DNA of 64,000 nt, from assembly GCA_964537055.1 (NCBI GenBank), contig CAZHYV010000002.1, positions 1 through 64,000 on the forward strand, in the 5' to 3' direction. Positions within the stretch are counted from its first letter, which is position 1. Each line of letters opens with the position of its first letter. The notes under the pieces are model-generated. The model saw only the letters and a list, made by a program, of their open reading frames with translations, searched no databases and had not been told where the DNA came from. Made by a program: the position numbers and the translations under genes. Positions 54,309-63,200 of the stretch are shown here, piece after piece. This DNA is from CAZHYV01 sp964537055 (GTDB lineage Bacteria; Myxococcota_A; Polyangia; Palsa-1104; JAEUJZ01).

Positions 54309-55358
54309 TTATTTTGGCAAAGGAACGGAAATAGATTTATCTAAGATCCTCTCTCGGATCTCCTCCAGTTTCTTTTGATCCTCTTTTGTAATGAGAGAGC
54401 GGTTGTACTCGTCAACGGAATAATCAAGACCCCCGTTTTTTAGATCGAGCACTCGGATTCCTCCATGAAGACGTCCCTCTTTTGCTTCTTTAATGGTTTC
54501 ATATACCGCTTTATCTACTCTTTTCACCATACTAGTAAGGATCAAACCGGGCTTGATCCCGTTCTGATTGCTATCAACCCCAATTGCATAAACTTTCTTC
54601 CCAGTGTTATGACTCTTTTCAAAAGCTGACACTTCTTCAACCGCATCCAAGACACCTAGTCCGGATTTTCCAGCCGCTGCGAAGATAATATCTGCACCCT
54701 GCTCTATTTGGGCTAAGGCCAGTTCTTTCCCTTTTCCTGGATTTTCCCAAGCAGTGCCGTCAATCCCTACAAAGCTTTTAATAATCCGGATTTGTGAATT
54801 CGCCCGATTTGCGCCTGTTTCATAACCTAGACTAAATTTTCGAATGGTGGGGATATCCATTCCACCAATAAATCCAATGGTTTTCGAGCGTGACTTTAAG
54901 CCAGCCAGATAGCCAACCAGATAGCTACCCTCCTGCTCAGCAAACACCAAGCTTGTTACATTCGGCAGCGAAACTTCGGCATCTATGATAGCGAATGGAA
55001 TTTTAGGATACAGAGGCGCAACCTTTTTCAAAGCATCCACCTCAGCTGCACTGACTGCAATGATAAGATCACAGGCAGGATGATTTACGCTTGGTTGTGC
55101 TAGGGAGTTCATCGCATTTTCAAAAGAATCATCATTATTCGTAATGAGGATCAGCTCAATACCAAGCTCTTTCTGTGCGCGGGTAGCACCTTCAACTGCC
55201 GAAGCATTAAAGCTTCTATCATCTTTTCCAGAACGGTTTAACAAAACCCCCACCCTAAAACGATGAGCCTCTAACTGCTCGTTTTTCTTTCTGCATCCAG
55301 AAAGCAAAATCACGAGCACAGCTACTCCATAACACCAGCGAGTATACCGGGTAAACAT
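54309..55358 (-). CDS. BMP-family substrate-binding lipoprotein
   Basis: This 349-residue protein has a signal peptide and lipobox LLSGC, then the BMP/PnrA (Med) pattern: LLNRSGKDDRSFNASAVEG, IGFIGGMDIPTIRKFSLGYE, ADIIFAAAGKSGLGVLDAVE and YAIGVDSNQNG. Proteins of this family bind purine nucleosides (PnrA in Treponema) for the ABC importer. It is the first gene of the operon, one base upstream of the ATPase. The promoter was not found with confidence. Confidence 0.9.
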   Translation of the reverse strand: MFTRYTRWCYGVAVLVILLSGCRKKNEQLEAHRFRVGVLLNRSGKDDRSFNASAVEGATRAQKELGIELILITNNDDSFENAMNSLAQPSVNHPACDLIIAVSAAEVDALKKVAPLYPKIPFAIIDAEVSLPNVTSLVFAEQEGSYLVGYLAGLKSRSKTIGFIGGMDIPTIRKFSLGYETGANRANSQIRIIKSFVGIDGTAWENPGKGKELALAQIEQGADIIFAAAGKSGLGVLDAVEEVSAFEKSHNTGKKVYAIGVDSNQNGIKPGLILTSMVKRVDKAVYETIKEAKEGRLHGGIRVLDLKNGGLDYSVDEYNRSLITKEDQKKLEEIRERILDKSISVPLPK

Positions 55359-55452
55359 GGGCGCCTCCTACCTAGCGATCAATATCTCGAAGCTTATATC
55401 GAAGCTCTACCCCTTGCAACAGGAACCTCGATTTTTCTAGGAAGTGTGAACT

Positions 55453-55480
55453 GTAAGAAGGTTAGCCCTAACCCTCTTAC
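55453..55480. promoter_or_regulatory. Dyad in the divergent region of the BMP and FG-GAP genes
   Basis: An inverted repeat with outer arms GTAAGA/TCTTAC, one mismatch, and inner arms GGTTAG/CTAACC, centred at 55466.5. It lies about 95 bases upstream of the BMP gene start and about 140 bases upstream of the other gene. Could be an operator for the nucleoside importer. Confidence 0.4.
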
Positions 55481-55542
55481 CCTCACCTCCATTTCCCTAT
55501 TTAAGAGGAGCTGTAGGTTCATTTTTCGTTTGAATTTCATAC

Positions 55543-55572
55543 TTTACAAAAATCAAGCACCCATGCTAAAGT
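55543..55572 (+). promoter_or_regulatory. Sigma70-type promoter of the FG-GAP lipoprotein gene
   Basis: TTTACA (55543-55548) is followed after 18 bases by TAAAGT (55567-55572), preceded by TGC, an extended -10. The start would be near 55579, about 45 bases before the ATG. Confidence 0.5.
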
Positions 55573-55623
55573 AAGCAACGTGGTCTTCTATTTCCTTTTG
55601 TCAAAACCACTATAGGAGGTTCG

Positions 55624-57276
55624 ATGCGTCTCATTAAAGAACTTAGCGTAGTTTTAGCTTTAACCGTTTCTGCCCCAATGATCATGGGCTGCGGAAACAA
55701 CAATCAACAGCCACCTGTTCAACAGCCACCCGTTCAGCAACCACCCGTTCAGCAGCCCCCGGTTCAACCACAGCCTGCTGAAGTGATGCTGATTTCTCCC
55801 GGCGTCGTTGAAACCACAGGTGCTATTCTTACCTTAACTCATGCAGGCGGAGGCATTTCTGCAAACTCCACAGTGACCTTTGGTAACCTACAAGTTGCTC
55901 CTGGTCAGGTATATGCGGACGGAAGTCAATACCGTGTTGCAGTACCAAGCCTTCAGTCTTTAAACGTACGTCCAGGAAGCAGCATCACTTTGACGTTAAC
56001 CAACCACGACTCGGGCAAAGTTCTTACAGCAATGTTAAAGTTTAAGGCTGCCACGGTTGCGTTTGGTGATAATAAGGTTGTTCCTTCTGCTCCAGACAAG
56101 CTTGGTTCTGTAGCCCTTGCTTATCCAAAGGCTTTATTGCTAGCAGATATGACTGGGGATGGCCGTGCTGATTTAATTACAGCCAATAAAGGTGACAATA
56201 GCATCAGTATTCTACGATCCGATGCTACCACACCAAACTTCACCGTCAGCAACATCGATGGTGTGACTTCTCCCAAAGCAATTGCTGTAGGAGATTTCAA
56301 CCTGGATGGTAAAATGGATCTAGTGGCTGGTAATTCGACAGCTGAAGGTGGTCGTATCGTTCTAGGCAGTGGTAACGGTGGAGTACTTACCTCGAAGAAC
56401 CTTGGTATGGTTACAACTGCAAACGAGCGTTCTTTGGCCGTCGCTGACTTTAACATGGACGGAAAAGCAGATATCGCTGCTGTAGGTGTTGGTGGATCGA
56501 CCACTCCTCCTTCGGCACCCAGCACCACCGATCCGCTATTGTTGGTGATGTATGGAACAGGAAACGTATCAGGTGACTTTGCAACCACCACGGCCCTTCA
56601 GCTTCAGGATGCGACGTTCCCTGTACAAGCTCTGTCCCTAAGCAACTTGAACGGCGATAACAAACCAGACCTAGCACTAGTGAGCGCACAAAATGTTCGC
56701 TTATTGGTGAACCAAGGCAATCCTGGGGATACAACGACAAGCTTCGCCGCTCTAGGAACAGACTTAGGGCTTGAGGAATCAACTGCCACTTCAGTGAATG
56801 CGATCGCTTCCGCAGATATTACCGGAGATGGGCTCACGGATATCATTGCATCTATCCACAACACGACCAGCGAGGCACTCTCGGCTGTTATCTCTGATAG
56901 TACTTCCCAGCCATTTAGGAAGAAACTCATTGCTAGCAGCGTCACAGACAGAGGGGACTCAGTTGCAACGGGCGATGTGAACGGGGACGGATTGCTTGAT
57001 CTCGTAGTTGCCAATAGTGCTAAGGACCAAGTGAGCATCTTCTTAGGAAAACCAAGTGGAACGCCCTACAATCCAAGCACCATTGGTGATAACACCAACT
57101 TGAACAAGCTTTACAACCGTGATGCCGTGTTCCAAACAACCCCCATCGTAGTTCCAGTTGGAGACAACCCACAAAGCGTTGTGGTATGCGACTTCAACGG
57201 CGACGGGCTTGCCGACATTGCCACCCTAAACAGGGATGGCAAGAATATCACCCTCCTTACCAACACCTCCAACTAG
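55624..57276 (+). CDS. FG-GAP/VCBS beta-propeller lipoprotein
   Basis: This 550-residue protein has a signal peptide, lipobox MGC and then four copies of PPVQQ-like units. Residues about 55-140 form a beta-sandwich (IPT/TIG-like). The rest is a propeller of FG-GAP repeats with the calcium-binding D-x-(N/T)-x-D-G pattern: DMTGDGRADL, DFNLDGKMDL, DFNMDGKADI, NLNGDNKPDL, DITGDGLTDI, DVNGDGLLDL and DFNGDGLADI. That is seven blades, as in integrin alpha-like proteins. AGGAGG lies four to five bases before the ATG. Likely surface-exposed with calcium-dependent binding; the partner is unknown. Confidence 0.85.
   Translation: MRLIKELSVVLALTVSAPMIMGCGNNNQQPPVQQPPVQQPPVQQPPVQPQPAEVMLISPGVVETTGAILTLTHAGGGISANSTVTFGNLQVAPGQVYADGSQYRVAVPSLQSLNVRPGSSITLTLTNHDSGKVLTAMLKFKAATVAFGDNKVVPSAPDKLGSVALAYPKALLLADMTGDGRADLITANKGDNSISILRSDATTPNFTVSNIDGVTSPKAIAVGDFNLDGKMDLVAGNSTAEGGRIVLGSGNGGVLTSKNLGMVTTANERSLAVADFNMDGKADIAAVGVGGSTTPPSAPSTTDPLLLVMYGTGNVSGDFATTTALQLQDATFPVQALSLSNLNGDNKPDLALVSAQNVRLLVNQGNPGDTTTSFAALGTDLGLEESTATSVNAIASADITGDGLTDIIASIHNTTSEALSAVISDSTSQPFRKKLIASSVTDRGDSVATGDVNGDGLLDLVVANSAKDQVSIFLGKPSGTPYNPSTIGDNTNLNKLYNRDAVFQTTPIVVPVGDNPQSVVVCDFNGDGLADIATLNRDGKNITLLTNTSN
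55711..55770 (+). repeat. Four 15-bp tandem repeats encoding PPVQQ
   Basis: Four adjacent 15-base units (55711, 55726, 55741, 55756) encode PPVQQ, PPVQQ, PPVQQ and PPVQP. Length variation among strains is likely. Confidence 0.85.
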
Positions 57277-57305
57277 TATAACCTCGTAACATCCTCAGCA
57301 TGACC

Positions 57306-57344
57306 AAGGGGGAAGGGCCTCATCGCTCTTCCCCCTTCTCTTTT
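57306..57344 (+). terminator. Intrinsic terminator of the FG-GAP gene
   Basis: A perfect 10-bp stem (AAGGGGGAAG/CTTCCCCCTT) with a 12-base loop is followed by CTCTTTT. It lies 30 bases after the stop codon. Confidence 0.8.
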
Positions 57345-57411
57345 AGAGGCCTTGTGTCTAAGTTAGAAGCCTCATAATTAGACTAAGGATTTTTTGTCTA
57401 GCAAATTTCTT

Positions 57412-58695
57412 TTATTCTTCTTCGTCTATAATGACAGGCACAGAAAATTGGGCGATATTCTGCCCTTTCTCGTCCTTCGCCTGCCAGATTAAAGTTGCCT
57501 GGGTCCCTGGCGCAAGGTCTTTAGGTTTCTCAAAATAGATAAATCCAGAAGCTTGTTGTTTTGGCGCCAGATTCATTGCTGGTAGCGCACGCCGCTCCAT
57601 AATTTGTTCCAAGGAGAGAGAGGGTTCTACGTAGGCACCTCCCTCATAATAAGTAACATAATCATTAGAAGGCCAACCACTACCATAGAAGAAGGGCGCA
57701 TAGATCCCCCATGCCACATAAGGTCCCGGGTAAGGCCATCCCCACCCTGCCCATCGAGCATACCCTGCTCCCCAACCATAGTAGTACGAACGGTATCCTA
57801 AGGGACGTCCGTAAAAATACCCTGGTCCTCCCCATGCCCCACGCCAAGGACGACCCCACCCTCCCCATGAATGGTAAGCAGGTCCTCCATAGAATTGGCG
57901 CCTTGGACCACCATAGTAGGATCCTCTTCCGCCCCCACCAAAAGCAGGCGCTGGTCGGAATCCACCTCCGAACCCACCCCCAGCAGGCGGGGCTACACGC
58001 ACCGTACGGGTCTGGATTAATTCTACGCCAGGGAAAGGCGAATGTTTTTCTTGAGTATCAGCTAAGTAATAATCGCTAACAATGTCCTGATTTGGATCAG
58101 TTTTAGCATCTGATTTGGATGCATTGTCGGAGATGCTCTCTCTGGGCGGTAAGGAATTCTCCTTTTTGTTTTGTTCGGCTGACTTGGGCCGATCCTGGGT
58201 TGTCTTAGGCTGGTCCTGGATTGACCCTGGCTGACCCTGAGTCGCCTGAGTCGATGGCTCTGACCCTTTGTTTGCCTCTTCTGATATAGTATCAGGCTCC
58301 AGATCTTCTGGATTAGCTTTTGGTGGTGGAGGAAGCGGAGGAGGATTCGCTTGAAAAGGAGGAGCGTACACCGGCGGATAACTAATTCCTTTAGAAGGGA
58401 GCAAAAGCGCAAATGATGTTCCAGGATCTAATCGTATCGTATTTTCACTATTATTTTCAACACGAACAAAAACAGGCAGGACCTCTTCTAGAATTTCGTC
58501 AGGCAACGCTTCAGAAGAGCTGGGGTATACACGAAGAACCACTCCGCTTGAGCTTCTTTGTTCACTCACAGGGCCCGGAGGCTGAACAAACAATAAAGGA
58601 GAACCACATCCAAAAAAGACATTAGCGCTTAAAAAGAATAATGACAATTGAGAGAAGGGTTTCAGGTTAAAATTAGGGAAAGCAGGCTTCTTCAT
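57412..58695 (-). CDS. Gly/Tyr/Trp-rich surface lipoprotein
   Basis: GGAGG lies five bases before the ATG at 58695. The protein has about 427 residues and a signal peptide with lipobox FFGC. Residues 35-115 form a beta domain; 120-220 are a Pro/Ser/Gln/Lys-rich linker; residues about 245-345 are dominated by Gly, Tyr, Trp, Arg and Pro in irregular GG-x-Y and W-G-G-W units. A final beta domain (about 370-427) contains FIYFEKP and ATLIWQAKDEKGQ, as in small immunoglobulin-like domains. The Gly/Tyr/Trp segment is unusual and may be adhesive or phase-separating. No family recognised. Confidence 0.7.
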   Translation of the reverse strand: MKKPAFPNFNLKPFSQLSLFFLSANVFFGCGSPLLFVQPPGPVSEQRSSSGVVLRVYPSSSEALPDEILEEVLPVFVRVENNSENTIRLDPGTSFALLLPSKGISYPPVYAPPFQANPPPLPPPPKANPEDLEPDTISEEANKGSEPSTQATQGQPGSIQDQPKTTQDRPKSAEQNKKENSLPPRESISDNASKSDAKTDPNQDIVSDYYLADTQEKHSPFPGVELIQTRTVRVAPPAGGGFGGGFRPAPAFGGGGRGSYYGGPRRQFYGGPAYHSWGGWGRPWRGAWGGPGYFYGRPLGYRSYYYGWGAGYARWAGWGWPYPGPYVAWGIYAPFFYGSGWPSNDYVTYYEGGAYVEPSLSLEQIMERRALPAMNLAPKQQASGFIYFEKPKDLAPGTQATLIWQAKDEKGQNIAQFSVPVIIDEEE

Positions 58696-58945
58696 AACAA
58701 CCTCCATGGTAGTCCAACACTGAATCTTAAGTTCGTTAGAAGCACGTGTAAAATAATTTACTGTAAAAATTCTGCAAAAAAATAACAGAACATGAATTCA
58801 TGTATTCTCATGTGGGTAACAAAACAGATCTGCAAATTTTTCGTCGAAGAACAAAAATCAATCACGGAAAACCACTTATTTGTGGGAAAAAGTCGCATAA
58901 AAATAGGGCTTGCCCAGAAACGCGCGATCGCTAATCTGGGATCTC

Positions 58946-61045
58946 ATGCGATCCAAATTTTGTTTTGTATCTACTTTAATACTTCTCGCTAGGCTTTCTC
59001 TGGATGCAAGCGCTCTTTCGCGTGAAGAATTGCAAGTAACAAATTCGAACGATCGTATTCTTTCTCAAGAGCAGAAAGATGTCAAAAAAATCGCATCCCT
59101 TTCTTTAAAAGAAGATCCAAAAGGCCGAAAATCTATTCGGGGCTTCTCTTTGGAGGTACCTGAATCTGAAGAACTCAAACAATTACGTTTATTCGAACAA
59201 CGAGTGCTCGAGCAAGAACAAGAGCTGCAGGGCACATCAAAACAGAATCTGAAGCAAATTTCTTTCGAAAATCCGTCTGTAGATCGCAGCCTTCTTAGGA
59301 AAATGCTTCAGATTAAGAATTTACCTCCAGGTTATGTCCGCTTTGAAGATCGAATTATTAAATACATCGATTTTTATCAAAATGACCCCAAAGGTCGAAA
59401 CATTCTTTCTTGTTGGTTGAAACGTCAGGGCAAATATCGCCCTATGATTGAAACGGTGCTTAAGCAGCATAAGCTTCCGGAATTTCTTTTATATGTAGCA
59501 ATGATTGAGAGCGGATACAATCCTCACGACCGTTCGAACAAAGGGGCAGTTGGGCTTTGGCAGTTTATGCCAGAAGGTGCTAGAATCTATGGTTTGAGGG
59601 TGGATTATTGGGTAGACGAAAGGAAAGACCCGAAGAAATCTACCGAAGCAGTGGCCCGCTACTTCGAAGACCTTCACAAACGTTTCGGAAGCTGGCATTT
59701 AGCCTTGGCAGCGTTTAATGCCGGGTATGGGGCTATCTTACGTTCTGTGCAAAAGTACAACACGAATGATTATTGGAAGCTTGCCCTTTACGAAAACGGT
59801 ATGCCCCAGGAGACTCGTCTTTATGTGCCTAAAGCAATTGCCACTGCTGTTGTTGGAGAAAATTTAGATTTATTTGGGTACCCCGAACTGAAACAGGATG
59901 CTTCTCTTGAGTTCGATGAGATTGAGCTTCACCAGTCCTTGAGTCTAACGAGAATTGCCAAAGCTCTTCACATTTCTGAAGAAGAACTTCGGTCTTTGAA
60001 TCCTCATCTCCGAAGACACCGGGTCCCTCCACTTATCAAAGGAGAATCCTTCACTTTATACATCCCTCCTACCAAAGCAAATAAGGTTCGATTGGCCGAG
60101 CAGCTTGAAAAGGAAGAAGAGTATTTACAAACGTATGTAGTCCCCTTTGGGAAAAGGCCGGAAGATATTGCTACCGAATTTGGCATTTCAAGAAGCACAT
60201 TATGGCAACTCAATGAGATCGAGGACCGGTCAGAAGTTCGGGCAGGCCTTACCCTCTTTCTCCCTGGTAAATATAAACCCACCACGGTTAAATCCACAAA
60301 CAAAGAAGAACTATCTGTTGTTGCTGTCCCTGATAAGGATTTTGTTGTCCCTGGAAGAAAGCAAGTCTTCTATCGAGTGATCTATGGAGATACCGCTTCA
60401 GGCATTGCTCAGTTTTTCAAAGTTAAATTAAATGATCTGGCTCTTTGGAATAATCTAGATCTTGATGCTACTCTGGCTACAAATATGATCTTATCTGTTT
60501 GGGTAAAACCTGATTTTGATACAAAAGGCTCTGTTCTCGTCGACCCAAGTAAAGTACTTTTGGTGACCGTGGGTAGTGAAGAGTTCTTGGATGCCACAGA
60601 GGCTCTCCGAGGAAGAAAGCGCATTCTTCACTCTTATCAAGAGGGTGAAACCCTGGATTCTATTGCAAAGCAGTATCACCTTACTGTAGCAGATATAGAG
60701 AGAATCAACCGCATCAGCCGTCAGACTCCCTTAAAATCTGGACAATCGATTGTCGTTTATAAAAAGCTTAGCCCTGAGGAGCAGAAGCAGGCAATTACTC
60801 AAATCCTAAGTACCCACTTAAAAGAACAGGCACAGGTAGCTCAGAATGAATCAACCTCTGATGAATCAGTCTCTCTTCATCCCTCCGAGGAAAAGATTTC
60901 CCAGATTAAGCTCGAGGCCTCGCCATCTACAAAAGAAGCTGCGTCAGCAGAAAATGCTGCTATTAAAGAATCTCAGTCAAGTGGGATCGCATACGAATTA
61001 GAGGGTCCCCTACAGGACAAACCGGATCAAGAAAAGCAGGGATAA
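58946..61045 (+). CDS. mltD: Membrane-bound lytic murein transglycosylase D-like, with LysM domains
   Basis: With the start at 58946 (MRSKFCFVST...) the protein has about 699 residues and a signal peptide. The lytic transglycosylase domain holds the catalytic Glu in MIESGYNP, then KGAVGLWQFMPEGARIYGL and AAFNAGYGAI. Three or more LysM-type peptidoglycan-binding domains follow (LTRIAKALHISEEELRSLN, PEDIATEFGISRSTLWQLNE, ASGIAQFFKVKLNDLALWNN, LDSIAKQYHLTVADIERINR). It cleaves the glycan strand of murein. The C-terminal 80 residues are Ser/Glu-rich and disordered. Not a clear lipoprotein, since no lipobox Cys is visible. Confidence 0.88.
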   Translation: MRSKFCFVSTLILLARLSLDASALSREELQVTNSNDRILSQEQKDVKKIASLSLKEDPKGRKSIRGFSLEVPESEELKQLRLFEQRVLEQEQELQGTSKQNLKQISFENPSVDRSLLRKMLQIKNLPPGYVRFEDRIIKYIDFYQNDPKGRNILSCWLKRQGKYRPMIETVLKQHKLPEFLLYVAMIESGYNPHDRSNKGAVGLWQFMPEGARIYGLRVDYWVDERKDPKKSTEAVARYFEDLHKRFGSWHLALAAFNAGYGAILRSVQKYNTNDYWKLALYENGMPQETRLYVPKAIATAVVGENLDLFGYPELKQDASLEFDEIELHQSLSLTRIAKALHISEEELRSLNPHLRRHRVPPLIKGESFTLYIPPTKANKVRLAEQLEKEEEYLQTYVVPFGKRPEDIATEFGISRSTLWQLNEIEDRSEVRAGLTLFLPGKYKPTTVKSTNKEELSVVAVPDKDFVVPGRKQVFYRVIYGDTASGIAQFFKVKLNDLALWNNLDLDATLATNMILSVWVKPDFDTKGSVLVDPSKVLLVTVGSEEFLDATEALRGRKRILHSYQEGETLDSIAKQYHLTVADIERINRISRQTPLKSGQSIVVYKKLSPEEQKQAITQILSTHLKEQAQVAQNESTSDESVSLHPSEEKISQIKLEASPSTKEAASAENAAIKESQSSGIAYELEGPLQDKPDQEKQG

Positions 61046-61144
61046 GGCAAAAAATAGAGCCTTTCGGAAGTAAAGAATCCAAAGCCGAATTACAAAATTT
61101 GGTACCTGAAAAAGGGTGGTTTCGGTTATTTTTAGAGAGCAGCC

Positions 61145-62617
61145 TCAAGTTCCGATCGTAATCTCGATCTTTCTAGGAACTTTGTAAGGGGCAAGGAAGC
61201 GGGCGCAGTGGTCTAAAAGTTCTTCCTCTTCACAAGCTTCTTTGCATCTAGCCTCAGCGGTTAAAAGAAAAGTTTGATCAGTATCTAATTTAGTTTTTAC
61301 TTCGACTTCACGAACTTTGGGATGGGTTTGTAAGCAGTGCGTAATTTCGTGCAGGACGACTCGTTTCTCACCAATTTTCACTCTATCGTCCTCTCGACCA
61401 CTTAATACCAAAGCTCCAGATTCTGTAAAGTAACCTAAATCTCCTGTAGGGAGGTAACTGTCGACCAAAAGCGACTGAAATGGTCCATTGGAAGGCAAAT
61501 TGGAAGAGGCACTTCTTAGGCCAAGGGATGAGTGTGAACAGGTCTTGGAACGTACAAAGATAAGAGAACTGCCTTCGCGAGCTGAAGGTCGCAAGTCAAC
61601 CTCTACCCCAGGCACTGGAATTCCTACAGTCTCTGGGTGGTTTCCTTCACGATCGATAGCGATAACCCCTGCTTCCACACTGCGGTAAAGGGAGTGGATT
61701 TTTGGCCCAAAGCGCTCTGTAAAAAGGGCTGCGATGGTCGGATCTAGGTAAGATTCGCTAGATAAGAATCGAGGCCGACGGGTCCCAATCTTTGGTGGAA
61801 TCGTCACCATTTTTGTGAGGGAGCCATAGATTCTTGGGACAGCGGGGAAGATGGTTATCTCCTGCTCCCGAAGCAGCCTAAGAATACGGGCTGGTGCTGT
61901 TTCTTCTTCAAGGAAAAATGTGGCACCATAGCGAAGAGCTGGTAAAAAACTGCACTCAAACCCATATGAGCTGTATAAAGGCAGTAATCCCAAAAGGTGA
62001 TCTTTCGGAGTAAGTTCGATGGCTTCTTTGAATGATTCACAGTGAGCCACCAGGTTTTCTTCTGTACGCGGAATTGCTCGAGGGCTACCCTCTTCATCAC
62101 TTGATAGAAACGTGATAGGAATAAGGTCCTGGGTCAGCCTGTCCCTGCGGTAGAGAGCGCAGGTAATCAAGGTCCCCTGTAGACGCTTACGAACCTCTGG
62201 TTCAATGGTTGAGGACTGTTTCAAATCGGTAGCTGTTTTATGAGTCTGAAGGCGAGGTGGATTAATGGCTAATGATGGAGATGGATCCGTCCCTCCTCGC
62301 GGTCGAGTAATAAGTGCTCTTAAGGGAACGGTCTCTAAAAATTGCTGGAGTTCTCTAACCCCAGTCGTTGGATCTATCGGTAAGGTATTTGCTTGTAATT
62401 TTGAGAGAGCCAATGTAAAAATAATAAATTCTGGAACATTTCCAAGCATCAGACCTACGAAATGGCCCTTCTGAATTCCGATTGTTTTTAGCTCCATGGC
62501 TCTTCGTTCAACACGCTCGAGAAGCCCCCGCCAGGATAAATAGGTATCCCGATAAATGACCGCTTTTGTATTACCACAGCGTTCTGCGTTTTCGGTAAGC
62601 CATTGGTAAAATAACAT
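61145..62617 (-). CDS. ANL-superfamily (AMP-forming) protein with degenerate P-loop
   Basis: With the start at 62617 (MLFYQWLTENAER...) the protein has about 490 residues. The order of ANL (acyl-CoA synthetase/NRPS adenylation) motifs can be followed: LLGLLPLYSSYGFE (A4-like), an LYRSVEAGVI in place of Y-G-x-T-E (A5), LPTGDLGYF (A7), GREDDRVKIGEKRV (A8). The P-loop (T-S-G-T-T-G-x-P-K-G) is replaced by LSSDEEGSPRA, and the A10 catalytic Lys region reads YKVPRKIEI. It is therefore doubtful whether it adenylates; a diverged or inactive enzyme is likely. The substrate is unknown. The gap to the next gene is 160 bases. Confidence 0.7.
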   Translation of the reverse strand: MLFYQWLTENAERCGNTKAVIYRDTYLSWRGLLERVERRAMELKTIGIQKGHFVGLMLGNVPEFIIFTLALSKLQANTLPIDPTTGVRELQQFLETVPLRALITRPRGGTDPSPSLAINPPRLQTHKTATDLKQSSTIEPEVRKRLQGTLITCALYRRDRLTQDLIPITFLSSDEEGSPRAIPRTEENLVAHCESFKEAIELTPKDHLLGLLPLYSSYGFECSFLPALRYGATFFLEEETAPARILRLLREQEITIFPAVPRIYGSLTKMVTIPPKIGTRRPRFLSSESYLDPTIAALFTERFGPKIHSLYRSVEAGVIAIDREGNHPETVGIPVPGVEVDLRPSAREGSSLIFVRSKTCSHSSLGLRSASSNLPSNGPFQSLLVDSYLPTGDLGYFTESGALVLSGREDDRVKIGEKRVVLHEITHCLQTHPKVREVEVKTKLDTDQTFLLTAEARCKEACEEEELLDHCARFLAPYKVPRKIEITIGT

Positions 62618-62780
62618 GTTCTTCGCAACCTTTTGTAATAATAACAACTGCTATAAAGCAGACAGATGCCTTACCCTTCCCATCAAGCGACGTCTCTAGG
62701 GCGGCTTTGAGGTGAGTTTATCGTAAACTTATTTTCGAAGCAAGAGGAGAACTTGAAGCGCTGTTGATTGCGTAGGCAGA

Positions 62781-63140
62781 TTATTTGGAGCTTTCTTTAC
62801 GAGATGGACGCTCAAACGGCTTTACGTGCGAATACAACCATGCAATTGAGCGCCCTAACAGCTTCTCACGATAGTCTTTGTCTTTAGCTCGATTTTGGTG
62901 TTTTAAGAGCGCATCCACGAGTTTTTCTTTACTGCCCCATTGCTTTTCTACTGCTTTTCCTAAATGGTGCAATTTGAGGAGTTTTTGGTTTGAAGCCTTT
63001 AAGAGCATTTTTTCTAAAGCATCTTTTTCTTGGTCCTCAGGTCGGTCAAACAGCTTTGTTGAAAATTTCATCAACTCGCGGACCAGTTTTTCTTTGGATT
63101 CAAATTGTTCTTTGACCAGTAAAAAAGGCGATTTTTTCAT
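62781..63140 (-). CDS. Hypothetical basic helical protein
   Basis: This 119-residue protein is rich in Lys, Leu and Glu and predicted to be all-helical. Two segments are related: VKEQFESKEKLVRELM near the N-terminus and VEKQWGSKEKLVDALL at about residue 64, each followed by a basic amphipathic helix, so it is an internal duplication. No signal peptide or known motif. It follows the partial gene at 63201-64000 on the same strand (gap about 60 bases) and may be cotranscribed. Confidence 0.6.
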   Translation of the reverse strand: MKKSPFLLVKEQFESKEKLVRELMKFSTKLFDRPEDQEKDALEKMLLKASNQKLLKLHHLGKAVEKQWGSKEKLVDALLKHQNRAKDKDYREKLLGRSIAWLYSHVKPFERPSRKESSK

Positions 63141-63200
63141 CGTACGTTCCTATCTATCTTTTTCTATTTTTAACCTCTTCCCTACAGGGTAAAAGGTAGG

